A stretch of 64,000 nt of DNA from Atopsyche davidsoni (taxonomy: Eukaryota > Arthropoda > Insecta > Trichoptera > Hydrobiosidae): the NCBI GenBank assembly GCA_022113835.1, contig JAILWY010000008.1, forward strand, positions 5,076,001-5,140,000. The letters run 5' to 3'. Below are positions 1-12,172 of this stretch, piece after piece. Positions within the stretch are counted from its first letter, which is position 1. Each line of letters starts with the position of its first letter. A model generated the notes under the pieces. The model had not been told where the DNA came from, made no database searches, and saw only the letters and a list, made by a program, of their open reading frames with translations. The translations under genes and the position numbers were made by a program.

Positions 1-18
1 TGGCTTCAAGGTCACAAA

Positions 19-19
<1 letters not shown>

Positions 20-97
<78 letters not shown>
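20..97. repeat. (TA)n microsatellite
   Basis: An uninterrupted run of TA dinucleotides lies near the window's left edge. A shorter TA run occurs at about 42343-42358 and a longer one at about 48849-48898. Simple sequence with no coding content. Confidence 0.95.
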
Positions 98-99
<2 letters not shown>

Positions 100-155
100 A
101 GTAAAGTAAAGATATAAAGTATATATTTATTTAATGTATAGATTTAATAATTTTT

Positions 156-383
156 GGTACTTGTTTTTTATCCGACCTCCAAAAAACTTGGACCTAGCCT
201 TTTTTTTTTTTTTTTTTTTACTTGTACCTAACCTAACCTAACCCAACGAATCGAGCGGTCATGGAAATCTGCAAAGGAACGAAATAAACGCCACAACGGA
301 ACTCATCGTCATATGATAGATTCTTATCTCTGCGAGTACAAGTACATTAAAAAAATTTGGTGGTCGGATAAAAAACAAGTACC
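156..383. mobile_element. 228-bp non-autonomous DNA transposon (MITE) with perfect 22-bp terminal inverted repeats
   Basis: The ends at 156-177 and 362-383 are perfect 22-bp inverted repeats beginning GGTACTTG and ending ATCCGACC. They are flanked by a perfect 8-bp direct repeat TAATTTTT (148-155 and 384-391), as expected for a target-site duplication. The interior has a poly-T tract and three CCTAA units (227-241) and no open frame. An 8-bp duplication suits hAT or similar cut-and-paste elements, but the termini do not match a hAT signature I know, so the superfamily is left open. Confidence 0.8.
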
Positions 384-1164
384 TAATTTTTTTTAAATCA
401 TCTTTTTTTATATATACGAGGCTGATTTTTCCACTGGCTCACATCTTTATCTGTCTTGCTGGAGATTAGGACGAATTTTATTATGGCACCAATTAACAAA
501 AATAACAAAGACACAAGAAAAAATAAAAGCACACTCGAATAAGCGAACAATTCCATACCGAGCTTTAGGTAAGCGATGCTTTTAGGAATTTTATTGTACT
601 GTTATGGGGATAGTGTTCTCCTTTGATACATTTAATGTTCATAATAAAATCCAGGAAATGTTGTGACATAAGAGAATATAAATAAATGGGCCGGACTTCC
701 CGGCTCTCTCTGTAAGTGAAAAAAAGTGTAGAAAACACACAAGTAGAATGGGAAAGAAATGCGTCGTTTGTTTATTCTATTAGGAAATCAAGATGTTTTT
801 TTATTATTATGGAAATATTATTCATGTTTTTGTTATATTAACACTTATATGTTAATCGAAATAACGTATTATTACTCAATAAATATAAAATGGGAAGTCT
901 CAAGTATGGGAAGCTTTTGTAATATATCGTATTTTGTTTAAAGGTGTAATGCCAGGTTTAATTATATTTTCAAAATAAATAAAAAATTATAAGCACTATA
1001 AAACACCCAAAAATTGAGAGTGTGTATTTATATTTATTAGTATAATATTTTTATAACGCAAACATGTAAAAACTTTTACTATGCTTAAATTAAACTTATA
1101 AACCATTAAATTCAAATCAACCCGAAAACCTCCCCAAGCGACCGAGTATTTTCATCTTACATCC

Positions 1165-1375
1165 GGCGCTGTTGAAAGAGGCACCCGAAGGCTGTGCGGG
1201 ATCTTTCCTCGAGTGGCCACCGGAAGCCGGGGGTGGATGTCAAGGCAGGAAGTCGCCGGGGATGGAGACACCGCCAGCGACACCTGACATTCTAGAAGTG
1301 AAGAAATGTAGGCATGAACGCCTTCTTGATTGTCGGTTAAGGTCTCGTCGCTTTATTACATCCTGGATTGTTTTG
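1165..1375. other. GC-richer island, possible regulatory element or unidentified exon
   Basis: This stretch stands out from AT-rich surroundings. A 69-codon frame on + (1172-1381) runs through it but starts at TTG and has no recognisable domain. I see no convincing splice sites. A conserved non-coding element is as likely as an exon. Confidence 0.35.
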
Positions 1376-1920
1376 TCATGAATATATTTGAACTACGCTT
1401 TAATATTAATACCGCCATTATATTAAGATAGAAGTCTAGATTGATTGCTTATTTTTTGTTGCTTCACACGAGTGAAAACTTGATAGCAATCAACTCCTTC
1501 TTGCCAGGTTTGTTGTTGTCAGTTCTATGTAAGTTTGGAAAGTTTCTGTAGCTATGCTCAAATTTTTTCACGTAGAAATTAAGAAATATATAAATTGGAA
1601 AAAGTTTTTTTTTTCATCATTTTACTTTTTATTTAAAATATTCAGAAATACACTTATAAAAAAAATTGTATTACATTGACTACACGACGCTTTTTAATAT
1701 GTAGTATAAATTAAAACGTAATACAGAAATCTTTTTTCCAAACACAGTGATCCCTTTTGTGATATTTTTGTAAAATATCAAATAACATTTATCATACAAA
1801 TGTGAACTCACCCATTTTATACGAAGAAAATGCAACGAAAAAAAGCATTTTTTATCCTATTTTCCGTAATAGTTATTCCCAGGCCATATTCGTGCCAATT
1901 TGAAATTCTAAAGACTATTT

Positions 1921-2155
1921 TACGATCCGAGGGGGATGCACCTTAGATAATATCAATGGATATTCCTGATCTGTGAAGGACATCCTTTTGGAGGGTGGCT
2001 GTAGGTTATCAACCCCCATCCCTTCAGGCCCTCTCCTATCTAACGTGATAAATCCGCCTTGCAAAAAGCAGCGGAGGTTTCCTAATACTGTCTACCAAAG
2101 CTGGGAGTAAAAAGCACTCCTTGCATATTAAGCGCGGGGTGCGCAGGGATGCTAA
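1921..2155. other. GC-richer island without an open frame
   Basis: The sequence is locally GC-rich, with a run of pyrimidine-rich segments followed by GCGCGGGGTGCGCAGG. No ORF of note is present. It could be an old SINE or a regulatory element. The rest of 392-2572 is AT-rich and I recognise no gene in it. Confidence 0.35.
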
Positions 2156-3254
2156 CTTAAAAAAACTAAAGTGAAAAAGAGAAGAAAAAAGTGCCACCTA
2201 AGTGCTAAAGTGGGCAGAATGATAGAGAGTACATGGCTATATAACCAAAGCAGGTAAAATAGGTTTCAATTTTCATTAATATTTCACAATACATATACGT
2301 GTATTTTTATTTTTCTCTTTTTTTGTAGTACTTTTTGTTTACTGTCTGAACACATTTTCTGGGTAAATTAAAATTTAGGTAAAGTTTACAACATGTATAA
2401 GAATATATATTTTTTAACAACTTATCAAAGTGAAGATTTGTATTATGTGTAAAATATATTTTTCGTTTTGTACATTACTGTATAAAATGTTGTACATTAT
2501 TATCTCGTGGTGCATAAAATAAACATTAAAACACTTAATAGCTTTGAGCAAGGTCTTAGAGAGAAAATAACACACATTTGTTTTAAAGAAGGTTCTGTAT
2601 TTCAGCATGTGCTACGAGCTGGCCAATTATCAACCCTCTTGCGGCTCTGAGCCTTCGGTCATAGGAGAGAAAAATACCAATATTATTGTCAGTCTATATA
2701 AGACATTAAGTTTTGATTGTCACCACTAAAATAAAATCCTACCTAGCTAAATAACCACTTAAAATATATACCATAAATTTTGACAAAACCAGCAGTCCAA
2801 AATAAATATTTGATGATGCTCATTGTTATCGGTTTTGCAATCAGTAATAAATAATATATGAAAATAAAATGCACGCTACAGCTCTTTATATAAACGTGAA
2901 ATATTGTCATGAAAATGAAAGCAAACCCTGTTTTATGATAGCGTCTCTATTAAAAATGAAAATGATTATTTTTATGATACAGCCCTAGATTCTAAGAAGA
3001 ATGTAAAATATGGACTACCTGCCCTACAACTAGATTCCCTTTGTCATTTAAAGGTATCCAGAATCGCTTAGAGTGTAGATTGGAGATTACAGATTCAAGA
3101 TTGATTAGGCTACATGCGAAAGCTTTTCTGTAAGCAAATCTGTAGTAGCCTAGTTGACAGGTTAAATGTTATAAAATGATTATGTTCACAAAATGAAAAA
3201 GTTGATATATTTTAAAACGTGTGTGTAGGTTAACTTGGATGATGTTTTTTTTAA

Positions 3255-3412
3255 TGATTTCTTGGGTGTTGAGTTGCTCGATGTTTTTTTTTTTTTTGTA
3301 TTTATTGGTTCCAATACTGAGACCATCTTCAGAGACTTAAAAAAACATTTGAAGATGGTGTCAGTGTGTCAGAAGATATATATTTAGGGCAGTTTAACAC
3401 CCAAGTTATTTA
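3255..3412. repeat. Nested inverted-repeat element (also at about 10917-11080)
   Basis: Outer arms CTTGGGTGTT (3261-3270) and AACACCCAAG (3396-3405) enclose inner arms ACCATCTTCA (3322-3331) and TGAAGATGGT (3350-3359). The same structure, somewhat decayed, is in unit 2, so it predates the duplication. It is probably an old fold-back or MITE copy. No coding potential. Confidence 0.5.
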
Positions 3413-5474
3413 AAAGTCACTGGATGTACTTTTGTCAATTCGTACAAAAATACATTTCAAATAAGATTACTTTATAAGTTCAATCTGTTAGTTAAAATTT
3501 TACTATGTTTTTGGGAGTTAAAATTCCTGATGTTTAAAACACCAAGCCTGGGTATATTTTTAATGTCATGAAGGCAAAACTTTAATAAATGTATTGACGC
3601 ATAGACATAAAGCTTAGTAAGTCTTAAGTCAAACAAAATTAATGCATATTTAAATATCTCTCTGTTTCTTGCTAACATGTTTCATTTGATAACCCTCGTG
3701 GTTTATAATCGTAATTATAACGTGCTAAATACGAAAGTATTTGAATAATATTGTATGTGGAGTTTAATTGTACCTATTTTAATATCACTGGAAAATATTT
3801 GCCGTTCGTGTGTCAAAGTTATAAGCAATTAACAGAAACAGTAATTGTATATAACTACAACAAAACAACAATTTTGTCTGAAAATTAGTATTTGTTATTA
3901 TCTTTCATCAATATGAAATTTAATGAACTTGTATAATTAACCTTATAATTTGATATTGTGTTAATATGTCGAACATTTGTTATAAACGATGACATAAAAG
4001 TTCTATGGTTTCAGTAAAAGCTGATGTTACTTTATGATGACACATGTTCAAGAATACTGATAGTATATATTAATATAATATAATATATTATATTACTTTC
4101 AAAATCTTCAAAAAAGTCTAAATTGTAAGTAAATCTGTATAATTTTTTAGTATTTTTTAAATACAATCTTAAAAAAATATGAAACAGTTGTGCTGATCAT
4201 CATAAAATAAGTTTTCAGAGTGTTTTTTTTTACAGTGGTATACAAAAATTAGATAATAACGTTTTTATCGGAAGATATTGATTTTGTTGAACATAATTAT
4301 GCTTTTAAAGATATTAATATAAAAAGGCTTTTAATTATTTTTTATCGTGCTAAGTGCTTTATAGTCAATGATGTATATGTAATTTTAATGGACGTTTTAG
4401 GAAATATCAATAATGTCATGTTTTCATGTTCAGTGTTGCTAGAAGTATGCAGAGTGACAACAGGTTATAAATTGGAGTATACACGTGTTTTCTTTAAATT
4501 TTGTTATTGTATTAAAATGTAAACTAAATATTTAAGGTATGTAAAATATAGAGTTAAATAGAAATGGTATACTGAAAAATACTTTTTAATAATATGAAAG
4601 ACTGTATTATTATGTATGTACGTAAATATTTTTCTTTTTTAACCAATCAACTGTATTTTTGTATAAAATATCAAAATTGAATTTCGCCGAGTACTTTCTG
4701 TCAAAAATATTTTATACATATGTATATTTTAAGTTTAACCTACAAAAAGTCGTAGTGTTAAGATTTCATCAAACTCATTCATAAATATATTTTTTTACAA
4801 ATAAGCCAAGATCATTGTAATAATGTTAAAAGATAATTAAAGTTAATTTAGATTTTTTTTTCTTCCACAAAAAACAAGGTGCAGTGTAGTAAAATAATAA
4901 TAAAGAAAAATTATAAAAAAATAATAAAGAAAGAACGAAAATTATGTCGTTTTGAATTTATTTTAAATATTTTTTATAAACCATGTGAATTAGTGCATAT
5001 AATAATTTGTAAAGTGATTTGAAAAATAAACGGTATTATGTGTATATATATATTTTTCTCAACAAGAATTGAATTACTTTTATTAAAGCAGGCATCTCGG
5101 ATTGTATCCTTTGTTTCTAGATATAAAAGAAGCCTCTCTCTTCAAACATTATTTGATATTATATTTGACATTATTGGTAGATGCATCGTTTCTTGGTTTT
5201 TTATTTTCATCGCCTGTCGAGGTTTTTTTCGGGTTGCGTATATTTATCTAAACATCAAAAAGTAATGTTCTTTATTACTCGCGTATTTGAAACAGAAATA
5301 TTGAAATATTTTCTGGAATACCATTTTGACTTTATATGAAATATATGTACCAAAGTACCTTGTATTAATATTTGCTCCAATTTTTATAATACTTTGTCAG
5401 AAATATCAATAGCTTTACTTCGTTCGCGAAGATTACGTTTTTATTCCAGCTTATTGTTTCAGATAGTGTACAAA

Positions 5475-8033
5475 ATGAACAGAGTCAATAATTTTGAAGA
5501 TACATTCAGCACAATCGATCATATATTTAAAGCGATTGGTCTCCGAGACATCTACAAGAAGGGTGTGAAATTCTCAAAAAACCAACGCGACATTAACAAT
5601 TTAATTTTTTACCTATGTTTTCTAAATATAAACCTGATATTATTGGGAATTACGTACAGTTTTGTAAGCCTGTCTATTCGCCTATCGATAGCTAATTTTT
5701 TGCAATTTTCTGAAGTACTGACATATATGATTTACGGTTCATTTTATACTGCAAAGATATCAACCTTTATACTGAAAAAAGAAGAAATTCAACACCTTGT
5801 TGAAGAACTTCAGTTTCTTTGGCCAAAAGACTTCCTAAATTCATGCAAAAATGAGAAGGATTCTCAATTTATTTTTGTGTCACAAAAAATATTAAATTAT
5901 TATACAAGAATATCTATTTTCATGGCAATTTTTATGATTTCTTTTCCAACTGTTATGATGACAGTTAATCACATATTAGGTTTACCAGTGGGGTTGATGA
6001 TACCTTTTGAGATAATCTATCCGTTTGACTGGGAGAACAGCATTCCACTTTACTCGATTGTATATATGTCGCAAGCATTCGGGGGTAAGTAATATGCAAA
6101 GACCAAATTCACGTCATGACATGATGGTTCAGTTTGATTTACTCCTTATTCTTACAGCAAATATAAATAGTCTATCGGATTGGTATCTGTGAGGAAGAAA
6201 AAGCTTATCACGATCGCTAGTCGATTGAGGAGTTTAGGTTCAAACACAGGCGGAGCTACGATTTATAGTTATGAATTAATCGCATTATTGTTGTGTTATT
6301 TGTATAAAACAAATATTTTTATACGTTGTATAAATATTAAAATAAATATTTGCAGGTGTGATGGCAGCTGCAGCCGTTTCGACTGTAGATTGTTTTGTAT
6401 GCACTCTGATCGTACACATTTGTATACAATTCAAGTTGCTGTGTCATAAAGTAGAGACTATTGCTGATGGCTTGGAATTCACACATTCCACTCAAAGAGA
6501 TGATATTTTAAAACAAAGATTAAAGAAAATTATCAAATATCACTTGCATATTATACGGTGAGAAAAAAAAAAAAATTAAACTATATTAAAAATTGCAGAA
6601 TTTTCAATGATATTTATAAATATTTAGTCCATTGTCTTGTGCTTTTAGCAATTGTATTTAACGTAGTAAAGAAAAAAAACTACAATTAAATGTATTTGAA
6701 ATAAAAAAATGCAAATTATTTATTGAATGGTTGTTTTGAACGTAATAAAGAAAAAAAAACTTCAAGTAAATGTATTTGAAATAAAAAAAATGCAAATTAT
6801 GTATTGAATGGTGAGGTGAGAAGGTCTTCATGCAACAGGATAGTGCCGATATCAATAGATTGAATCTAATATGCTAAGTGTTGTTTTAATTGATTACTTA
6901 TTAATGTCGGTGTGTATTTTTATTGTTTGTTTACAGATTAAAAAAATCAATAGAAAAAATATTTGGACCAATGCTATTTTACAACGCTTTGGCGAGTTCT
7001 CTACTGATATGTGGGGTGACTTTTGCTATTATGGTCGGAGTGAAACAATTAAATATGTCACCATAATTTTACGTTCATACAATGTTCACATTGAGAAATT
7101 TATTAATTTTGTTTTAGATAAGTCCTATGTCACGTGTTGTCATATACATCATATTTCTCATTTCAAATTTGAGTCAATTACTTGTGTTGGCATGGCACGG
7201 AGACTGGTTAGTGGAAAAGGTAAATATTAATTTATTTTTATTTATTTAAATTTTAAATGCAGAAATGCTATGAATAATAGTGAATTTTATCCCGAAAAGC
7301 CTACACGAATTATGTAATTTTGTGATTTCAGAGTGAAGCTTTGATAGATGCTGCCTTCAAGTGCCGATGGGATAGAACTTCGAAAGTTTTGAAGCATGCA
7401 GTAATGATGATACAAATTAAAAGTTTGCACCCAGAAAGTATATGTATCTTTAAATACATAAAGCTGTGCTTAACATCTTTTACTTCTGTGAGTATATTCA
7501 TATATAAATAAACTTTCAAAGTCTAGGATGAGGACTCTTTTGCATTTTTTAATTAATATTCAAATTACATGTAATCCATAACTAATCGCATGAGAAATGT
7601 TAATTTAAAATAAAACATTACAGTGGTAATTTTACAATAAAGCATATGAAATGTCGCTGGAAAATATAGTATACTCTCTTTTTTAATTATGAGAATGCAT
7701 TAAACTAGATATTAATGAATGTCTATCATAGCCTTTATTTTACATTTATATTAGAGTATGCAATAAACATTTAAAGAAAAATCGTCAACATCAAATAATG
7801 ATCGACTTGTAACATATTAAATGTCAGTTTCTTATTGTATATAAATTGATAATTAATTTAAATAAATTATATTATATTAATATTTATAAATTTTACAGAT
7901 TAATTAAAGTTAGAAAATGTCGTTTAATGTAATCATGTGTAACTTTTATGCTTTTCAGATATTGAGAGCCGCCTGGACTTTGCTAACTATGCTACGAATG
8001 ATTTATTCAAAGATAAGTGAACAAAATATATGA
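5475..8033 (+). CDS. Insect odorant receptor, copy 1 (six coding exons, 415 aa)
   Basis: Predicted seven-transmembrane odorant receptor. In this family the receptor subunit pairs with the co-receptor Orco in sensory-neuron dendrite membranes as an odour-gated cation channel. Exons: 5475-6084, 6356-6557, 6937-7039, 7118-7219, 7332-7487 and 7959-8033. Their lengths sum to 1248 nt with compatible phases. Introns begin GT and end AG; GTAAGT, GTGAGA, GTAAAT and GTGAGT donors are good, but the exon 3 donor (GTGAAA at 7040) is weak. Hydrophobic stretches lie near residues 42-65, 145-165, 190-230, 275-300, 310-335 and 380-405. Family-like features are YPFDWENSIPLYSIVYMSQ (residues 182-200) and the C-terminal block around LRAAWTLLTMLRMIYS. 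The start is the ATG at 5475; the frame is open upstream without another ATG, and a good acceptor (TTGTTTCAG ending 5462) suggests a 5' UTR intron. AATAAA lies at 8123-8128. I do not assign an OR number. Confidence 0.9.
6657..6812. repeat. Short tandem duplication in intron 2 of OR copy 1
   Basis: Two copies of a roughly 79-bp segment (starting near 6661 and 6740) share ACGTARTAAAGAAAAA and TGCAAATTATNTATTGAATG. The equivalent intron of OR copy 2 (about 14140-14215) has one copy, so the doubling arose in unit 1 or was lost from unit 2. No apparent effect on splice sites. Confidence 0.75.
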
Positions 8034-8122
8034 AAGTCGTTAACATTGAAATGTCGACCAAATTATTTTGGTTTTATTATAACAACCATTTTTATCAAAA
8101 TATTTTTTTAAATTTAATTAGA

Positions 8123-8128
8123 AATAAA
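8123..8128 (+). promoter_or_regulatory. Polyadenylation signal AATAAA of OR copy 1
   Basis: A canonical AATAAA lies 90 nt after the stop codon. The aligned position in copy 2 (15526-15531) reads AATAAC, so the signal is intact only in copy 1. Confidence 0.5.
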
Positions 8129-8639
8129 AACATATTCTGAAAATATTTGTAAAAAACACATTAAACTTTTTTATTACCAAAACGCTATTAAATTACCAAA
8201 ATTATTTGGTAATTTAAATTTATCCAAAAGGCAAACATAAATAATTCTAACGAATATTCATAAAACTTGAAATTTTTATTTATTAAAAACCAAATTGAAT
8301 AAATTATCTCAAAAATATTATTTGTATTTTATATTCGTTGAACGATGATTTTTTGAGTTGGTTCTTACACTCTGTAAAACAATTATTTGTTACTAGCTCA
8401 AATTCGTAAATTTATTTATAGACATTTTATTGAATTATTAAAGAACAACGCGCGCACTCAAGTATAAGCATGAAAAATAATTAACGTTATTGTATTTTAC
8501 AATATTATTATCTATCTGAAAAATCACAGACCTTTTTAAAAACCTTGAGATCAAATACCTTGAGAAGAAAAATAAGTAAGGTTACCTGAAAAGCTTTTTC
8601 ATTTTCAGGAAATTCTATGAACGTTTAAGCTCGATACGT

Positions 8640-8780
8640 TTGCGTTCTCTAGACCGCTGCTTGGAGAAGCTTTTAGGCTTGCCTGATTTAATTTAAAGGT
8701 CCCCTGCAGTTCTGCAAGGCAGGCTACAGTCCGATTATAGGAGATAATCCGATGCATTTTTGTTGCAAGGAATGCAAATT
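8640..8780. other. GC-richer segment downstream of OR copy 1, conserved in unit 2
   Basis: The stretch from TCTAGACCGCTGCTTGGAG to about GATAATCCGATGCA is repeated at about 18698-18803 with few differences. It has no open frame. It may be a small regulatory element duplicated with the gene or simply unchanged duplicate DNA. The flanking 8034-9414 holds no other gene. Confidence 0.3.
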
Positions 8781-9695
8781 GCACGCTTAGTTTCTTCTAG
8801 CTCAGTTGAAATTTAAAAAATAGTCAAAAGTTGTTTTCGCAATAACAAAATTAAAAATTTTATTTTAAAAAACATCTGAAGTTAGAAAAACCTAAGCAAC
8901 CTTAAAGTCTTAATAAGTTATTGATGAATTTAAGCAAGTTTTTTTTTTCTTTAAGAATATTTTGTTAGTCAAAAGATACAGATTTAAGCATTATCAAAAT
9001 ATAAATGCATTAATGAAGAATTTTCTATTTAAAATATTTCTTCTTCAAAACTGAATTGGAGTCTTGTTTATTTTGACCAACACAACTCATTGTAAATGTG
9101 ATTATAGAAACAATCTCATGGGTTACCAGAGGGTTGATAGGCTGACAAGGAATGCTTGATCATGGGGTGAGGAAATTCGTAGCGGTTTTGTTCTACCCAT
9201 ATTTAGATTTTCAGCATTTGCCTGTATGTAGCAAAAGGTGAAAATCTCAAATACGATTTATCGGACGTCTGAAAAATCTGTTATTACTTGGAAATTACCT
9301 ATTCCGGCTATAAAAATATACGTGAAGAAAAAAAATTGTATAAGAATTTGCCACTTTTCGTGTCATTTTTAAAATTCACGCATTATTTTTCACGTGTCTC
9401 GATCAAAAAATTGTCACATTTGTTTTAAAGAAGGTTCTGTATTTCAGCATGTGCTACTTCGGTCATAGCAGAGAAAAATAACAATATTATTGTCAGTTTA
9501 TATAAGATATTAGGTTTTGATTGTCATCATTAAAATACAATCCTACCTAGCAAAATAAGCACTAAAAATATATACCATAAATTTTGATAAAACCACATAA
9601 AACGTAGTTTATATTCTGATAACTCAAAATAATTAGCAGCTGCAGTACAAAATAAATATTTGATGATGCTCATTGTTATAAATATTTGATGATGC

Positions 9696-10493
9696 TCATA
9701 TGTTATAGACATCATTTGCTTTGCATTTTTCGTCAAAAGCGGAAATTTCCCAGGGCTCACATAAAATGTATAAAACATTTCGATGTTTACAAAAAAAAAA
9801 AAAAAATTTTAAATCGGCATTATTCTGCATGTTAATCACTTCAATTTGAAAGTCTTCGGGGGCTGTATTCACATCTATACTAAATGGCGAGGAAAACATT
9901 TTCATGGAAACCGCTGTCACACACAAATTTTCCTGGTGAATTGTGCAGTGGCTAACGAATATTTCCCTTCCTGTGACCTTCTTAATGTCTTGAAATAGCC
10001 TTCCCGATACTCCTACCTCCATGCTTGTCGATATACCAATAATCTTTTCTAATGAAATTGAAAATTTTTCCAACACAGACTGTGGTTCATCGTACAAGTC
10101 TTTGCCGGTTGTAGTCCCTTGCATTGGAATCAGTGAACACAATTCTTCGGTAATATTAAATTTGGTGTCAATACCACGTAAAAATATAGCCAGTTGTGCT
10201 GTTTCGCTAATATCGCAACTCTCATCAAGTGCCAAAGAACAGTATCCGAATTTTGCAATGCGTTCACGAAGCGTCGTTGCTATGTTCTCGGACAAGTCTT
10301 CAATTCTCCTTGCAATGGTGAATCTTGATAAACTAATGTTTGAAATAATATTTATTTTATCAGGAAATGCTATTTCTGCCACAGCAATCAGACATTCTTT
10401 TATCATCTCTCCATCCGCAAAGGGTTTCATTTTTTTCGCCAGTATTTGTTTGACAACAAAACTAGCCTTTACTGCCGTATTTGATAAAATAGC
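9696..10493 (-). pseudogene. hAT transposase fragment, GTF2IRD2/ZBED-like
   Basis: An open frame on the minus strand runs from just after a stop near 10493, with its first ATG at 10430. Upstream of that ATG the reading continues AVKASFVVKQILAKKMKPF, so the true protein started further 5'. The block resembles the transposase-derived region of GTF2IRD2/ZBED5-like proteins: LALDESCDISETAQLAIFLR carries the first acidic catalytic position, followed by PMQGTTTGKDLY. The next conserved segment is degraded, and after the CTIHQENL region the frame runs into unrelated sequence. N and C termini are both missing, so it is not functional. It lies in the intergenic 5' part of unit 2, opposite to OR copy 2. 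Confidence 0.75.
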
Positions 10494-10704
10494 TTAATTT
10501 TTAAAAATAGTCTGTTGTTTTCCTAAGTTCTTCTCCATTTGATTAAAATTATCTATCCGGAGTTGTCCTGCTAAGTTTTTATATTGTTGTTCATGTTTTG
10601 TATCGTAACACCTTTTATGTTAGTTTCTTTTAATGTCGATACAGTCTCTGAGCATAGTAAATATAAATACAGTCGATTAAAAAAATGCAATTTCAAAAAT
10701 GCTT

Positions 10705-10736
10705 AACGGGCATATTTAGAGGGTTGCTCATCACTG
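10705..10736. mobile_element. Right terminal inverted repeat of the hAT element
   Basis: Read outward on the minus strand, the end starts CAGTGATGAGCAACCCTC, a typical hAT terminus with subterminal GGGCATATTT. It abuts GCTTAGAG (10737-10744). The same GCTTAGAG occurs uninterrupted in unit 1 (about 3065-3072), which gives the empty site. No matching left terminus or second GCTTAGAG is visible near 9690, so the left end was lost together with unit 1's 2831-3066 equivalent. Confidence 0.75.
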
Positions 10737-12007
10737 GCTTAGAGTGTAGATTTGAGATTACGGATTCAAGATTGATTAGGTTACATGCGAAAGCCTTTCT
10801 GTAAGCAAATCTGTAGTAGCCTAGTTGACAGGTTAAATGTTATAAAATGATTATGTTCACAAAATGAAAAAGTTGATATATTTCAAAACGTGTGTGTAGG
10901 TAATGTCGGATGTTGCTTTTTTAATCATTTCTTGGGTGTTGAATTGCTTGATGTTTTTTTTATTTTTGTATGTAATTGTTCCAGTAATGGGACCATCTTC
11001 AAAGACTTAAAAAACATTTGAAGAAGGTGTCGGTGTGTCGGAAGACATATATTCATTGGGCAGTTTAACACTGAAGTAATTTAAAAGTTATCGGATGTAC
11101 AAAAATACAATTAAAATAAGATTTCATTATAAGTTCAATCTGTTAGTTAAAGTTTTGCTATATTTTTGGGAGTTGAAATTCCTGATGTTTCAAACACCAG
11201 GCCTGGGAATATTTTAAATGTTTTGATGTATGAAGGTAAAATTTTAATAAATGTATTGACGCATAGACACAAAGCTAAGTATGTCTTAAATCAAACAAAA
11301 TTAATGCATATTTAAATATCTCTCTGTTTCTTGCTAATAGGTTTCAGTTGATAACCTTCGTGGTTTATAATCGTAATTATAACGAGTTAAATACGGAATA
11401 TTGTATGTGGAGTTTAATTGTACCTATTTTAATTCACTGGAAAATATTTTCTGTTCGTGTGCCAAAGTTATAAGCAATTAACAGAAACAGTAATTGTATA
11501 TAACTACAACAAAACAACAATTTTGTCTGAAAATTAGTATTTGTTATTATCTTTCATCAATATGAAATTTAATGAACTTGTATAATTAACCTTATAATTT
11601 GATATTGTGTTAATTAGTCGAACATTTGTTATAAACGGTGACAGAAAACTTCTTTGGTTTCAGTATAAGCTGATGTTACTTTATGATGACACATGCTCAA
11701 GTATACTGATAGTATATAATAATATAATATATTATATTACTTAAAAGTTTTAGTCTAAATTGTAAGTTATTCTGTTTAATTTTTTAATATTTTTTAAAAA
11801 CAGACAAACTTAAAAAAATATGAAAAAGTTGATCTGATCATGATAAAATTATTTTTTCGAGTGTTTTTTTTTTATTTTTGTGTACAAAAATTTGATAATA
11901 ACGTTTTATAGTAACGTTGAACATAAGTTTGCTTTTAAAGATATTAATAAAAAAGGCTTTTCATTATTTTTTATCGTTCTAAGTGCTTTATAGTCAATGA
12001 TGTATAT

Positions 12008-12172
12008 AATATTTTTGAGTAAAATACTTGAGTGATTTTCCACATGTTCGTTTTTATTAGTGACCGGCTTCGCCAACCTTTCACTTTGGCATTATCGAAC
12101 TCTGCTTGATAATGCCAAAATTTTAAGTATTTATTTTAGGTAAGTATTTTACTCAAAAATATTTAATTTCTT
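12008..12172. mobile_element. 165-bp palindromic retroposon-like insertion with 12-bp target duplication
   Basis: The element is flanked by AATGATGTATAT at 11996-12007 and 12173-12184. Unit 1 has this word only once (near 4370), giving the pre-insertion state. The ends are inverted repeats, TATTTTTGAGTAAAATACTT against its complement near 12142-12168. The 3' end, CAAAAATATTTAATTTCTT, matches related copies at 29006 and 60955. It holds a hammerhead-like motif on the minus strand (12062-12099). Long, variable-length target duplications favour a retroposon over a DNA MITE. Confidence 0.75.

Larger units (their letters stand above)
2573..9414 (+). repeat. Tandem segmental duplication, unit 1 (contains OR copy 1)
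   Basis: The unit begins at CACATTTG (2573) and ends just before the junction copy of the same word at 9415. Blocks matching unit 2 by eye include 2573-2830 with 9415-9690, 3067-4475 with 10738-12280 (apart from an insertion at 12008-12172), the gene 5130-8510, and 8590-9268 with 18645-19316. Segments 2831-3066 and about 4476-5130 have no match in unit 2. Unit 1 is about 6.8 kb. The 5' part (2573-5474) holds no gene other than the OR leader. Confidence 0.85.

Noticed and set aside
5038..5265. 75-codon frame upstream of OR copy 1, with a similar frame upstream of copy 2 (12202-12531)
   Set aside because: The similarity is explained by the segmental duplication. The start and end differ between copies, there is no ATG or splice link to the OR frame, and no domain is recognisable.
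5394..5474. 27-codon in-frame extension before the OR start ATG
   Set aside because: It has no ATG, contains an acceptor-like TTGTTTCAG, and is conserved only as much as surrounding duplicated DNA; more likely 5' UTR and intron.
10021..10497. 158-codon plus-strand frame
   Set aside because: It is the antisense shadow of the hAT transposase fragment at 9696-10493.
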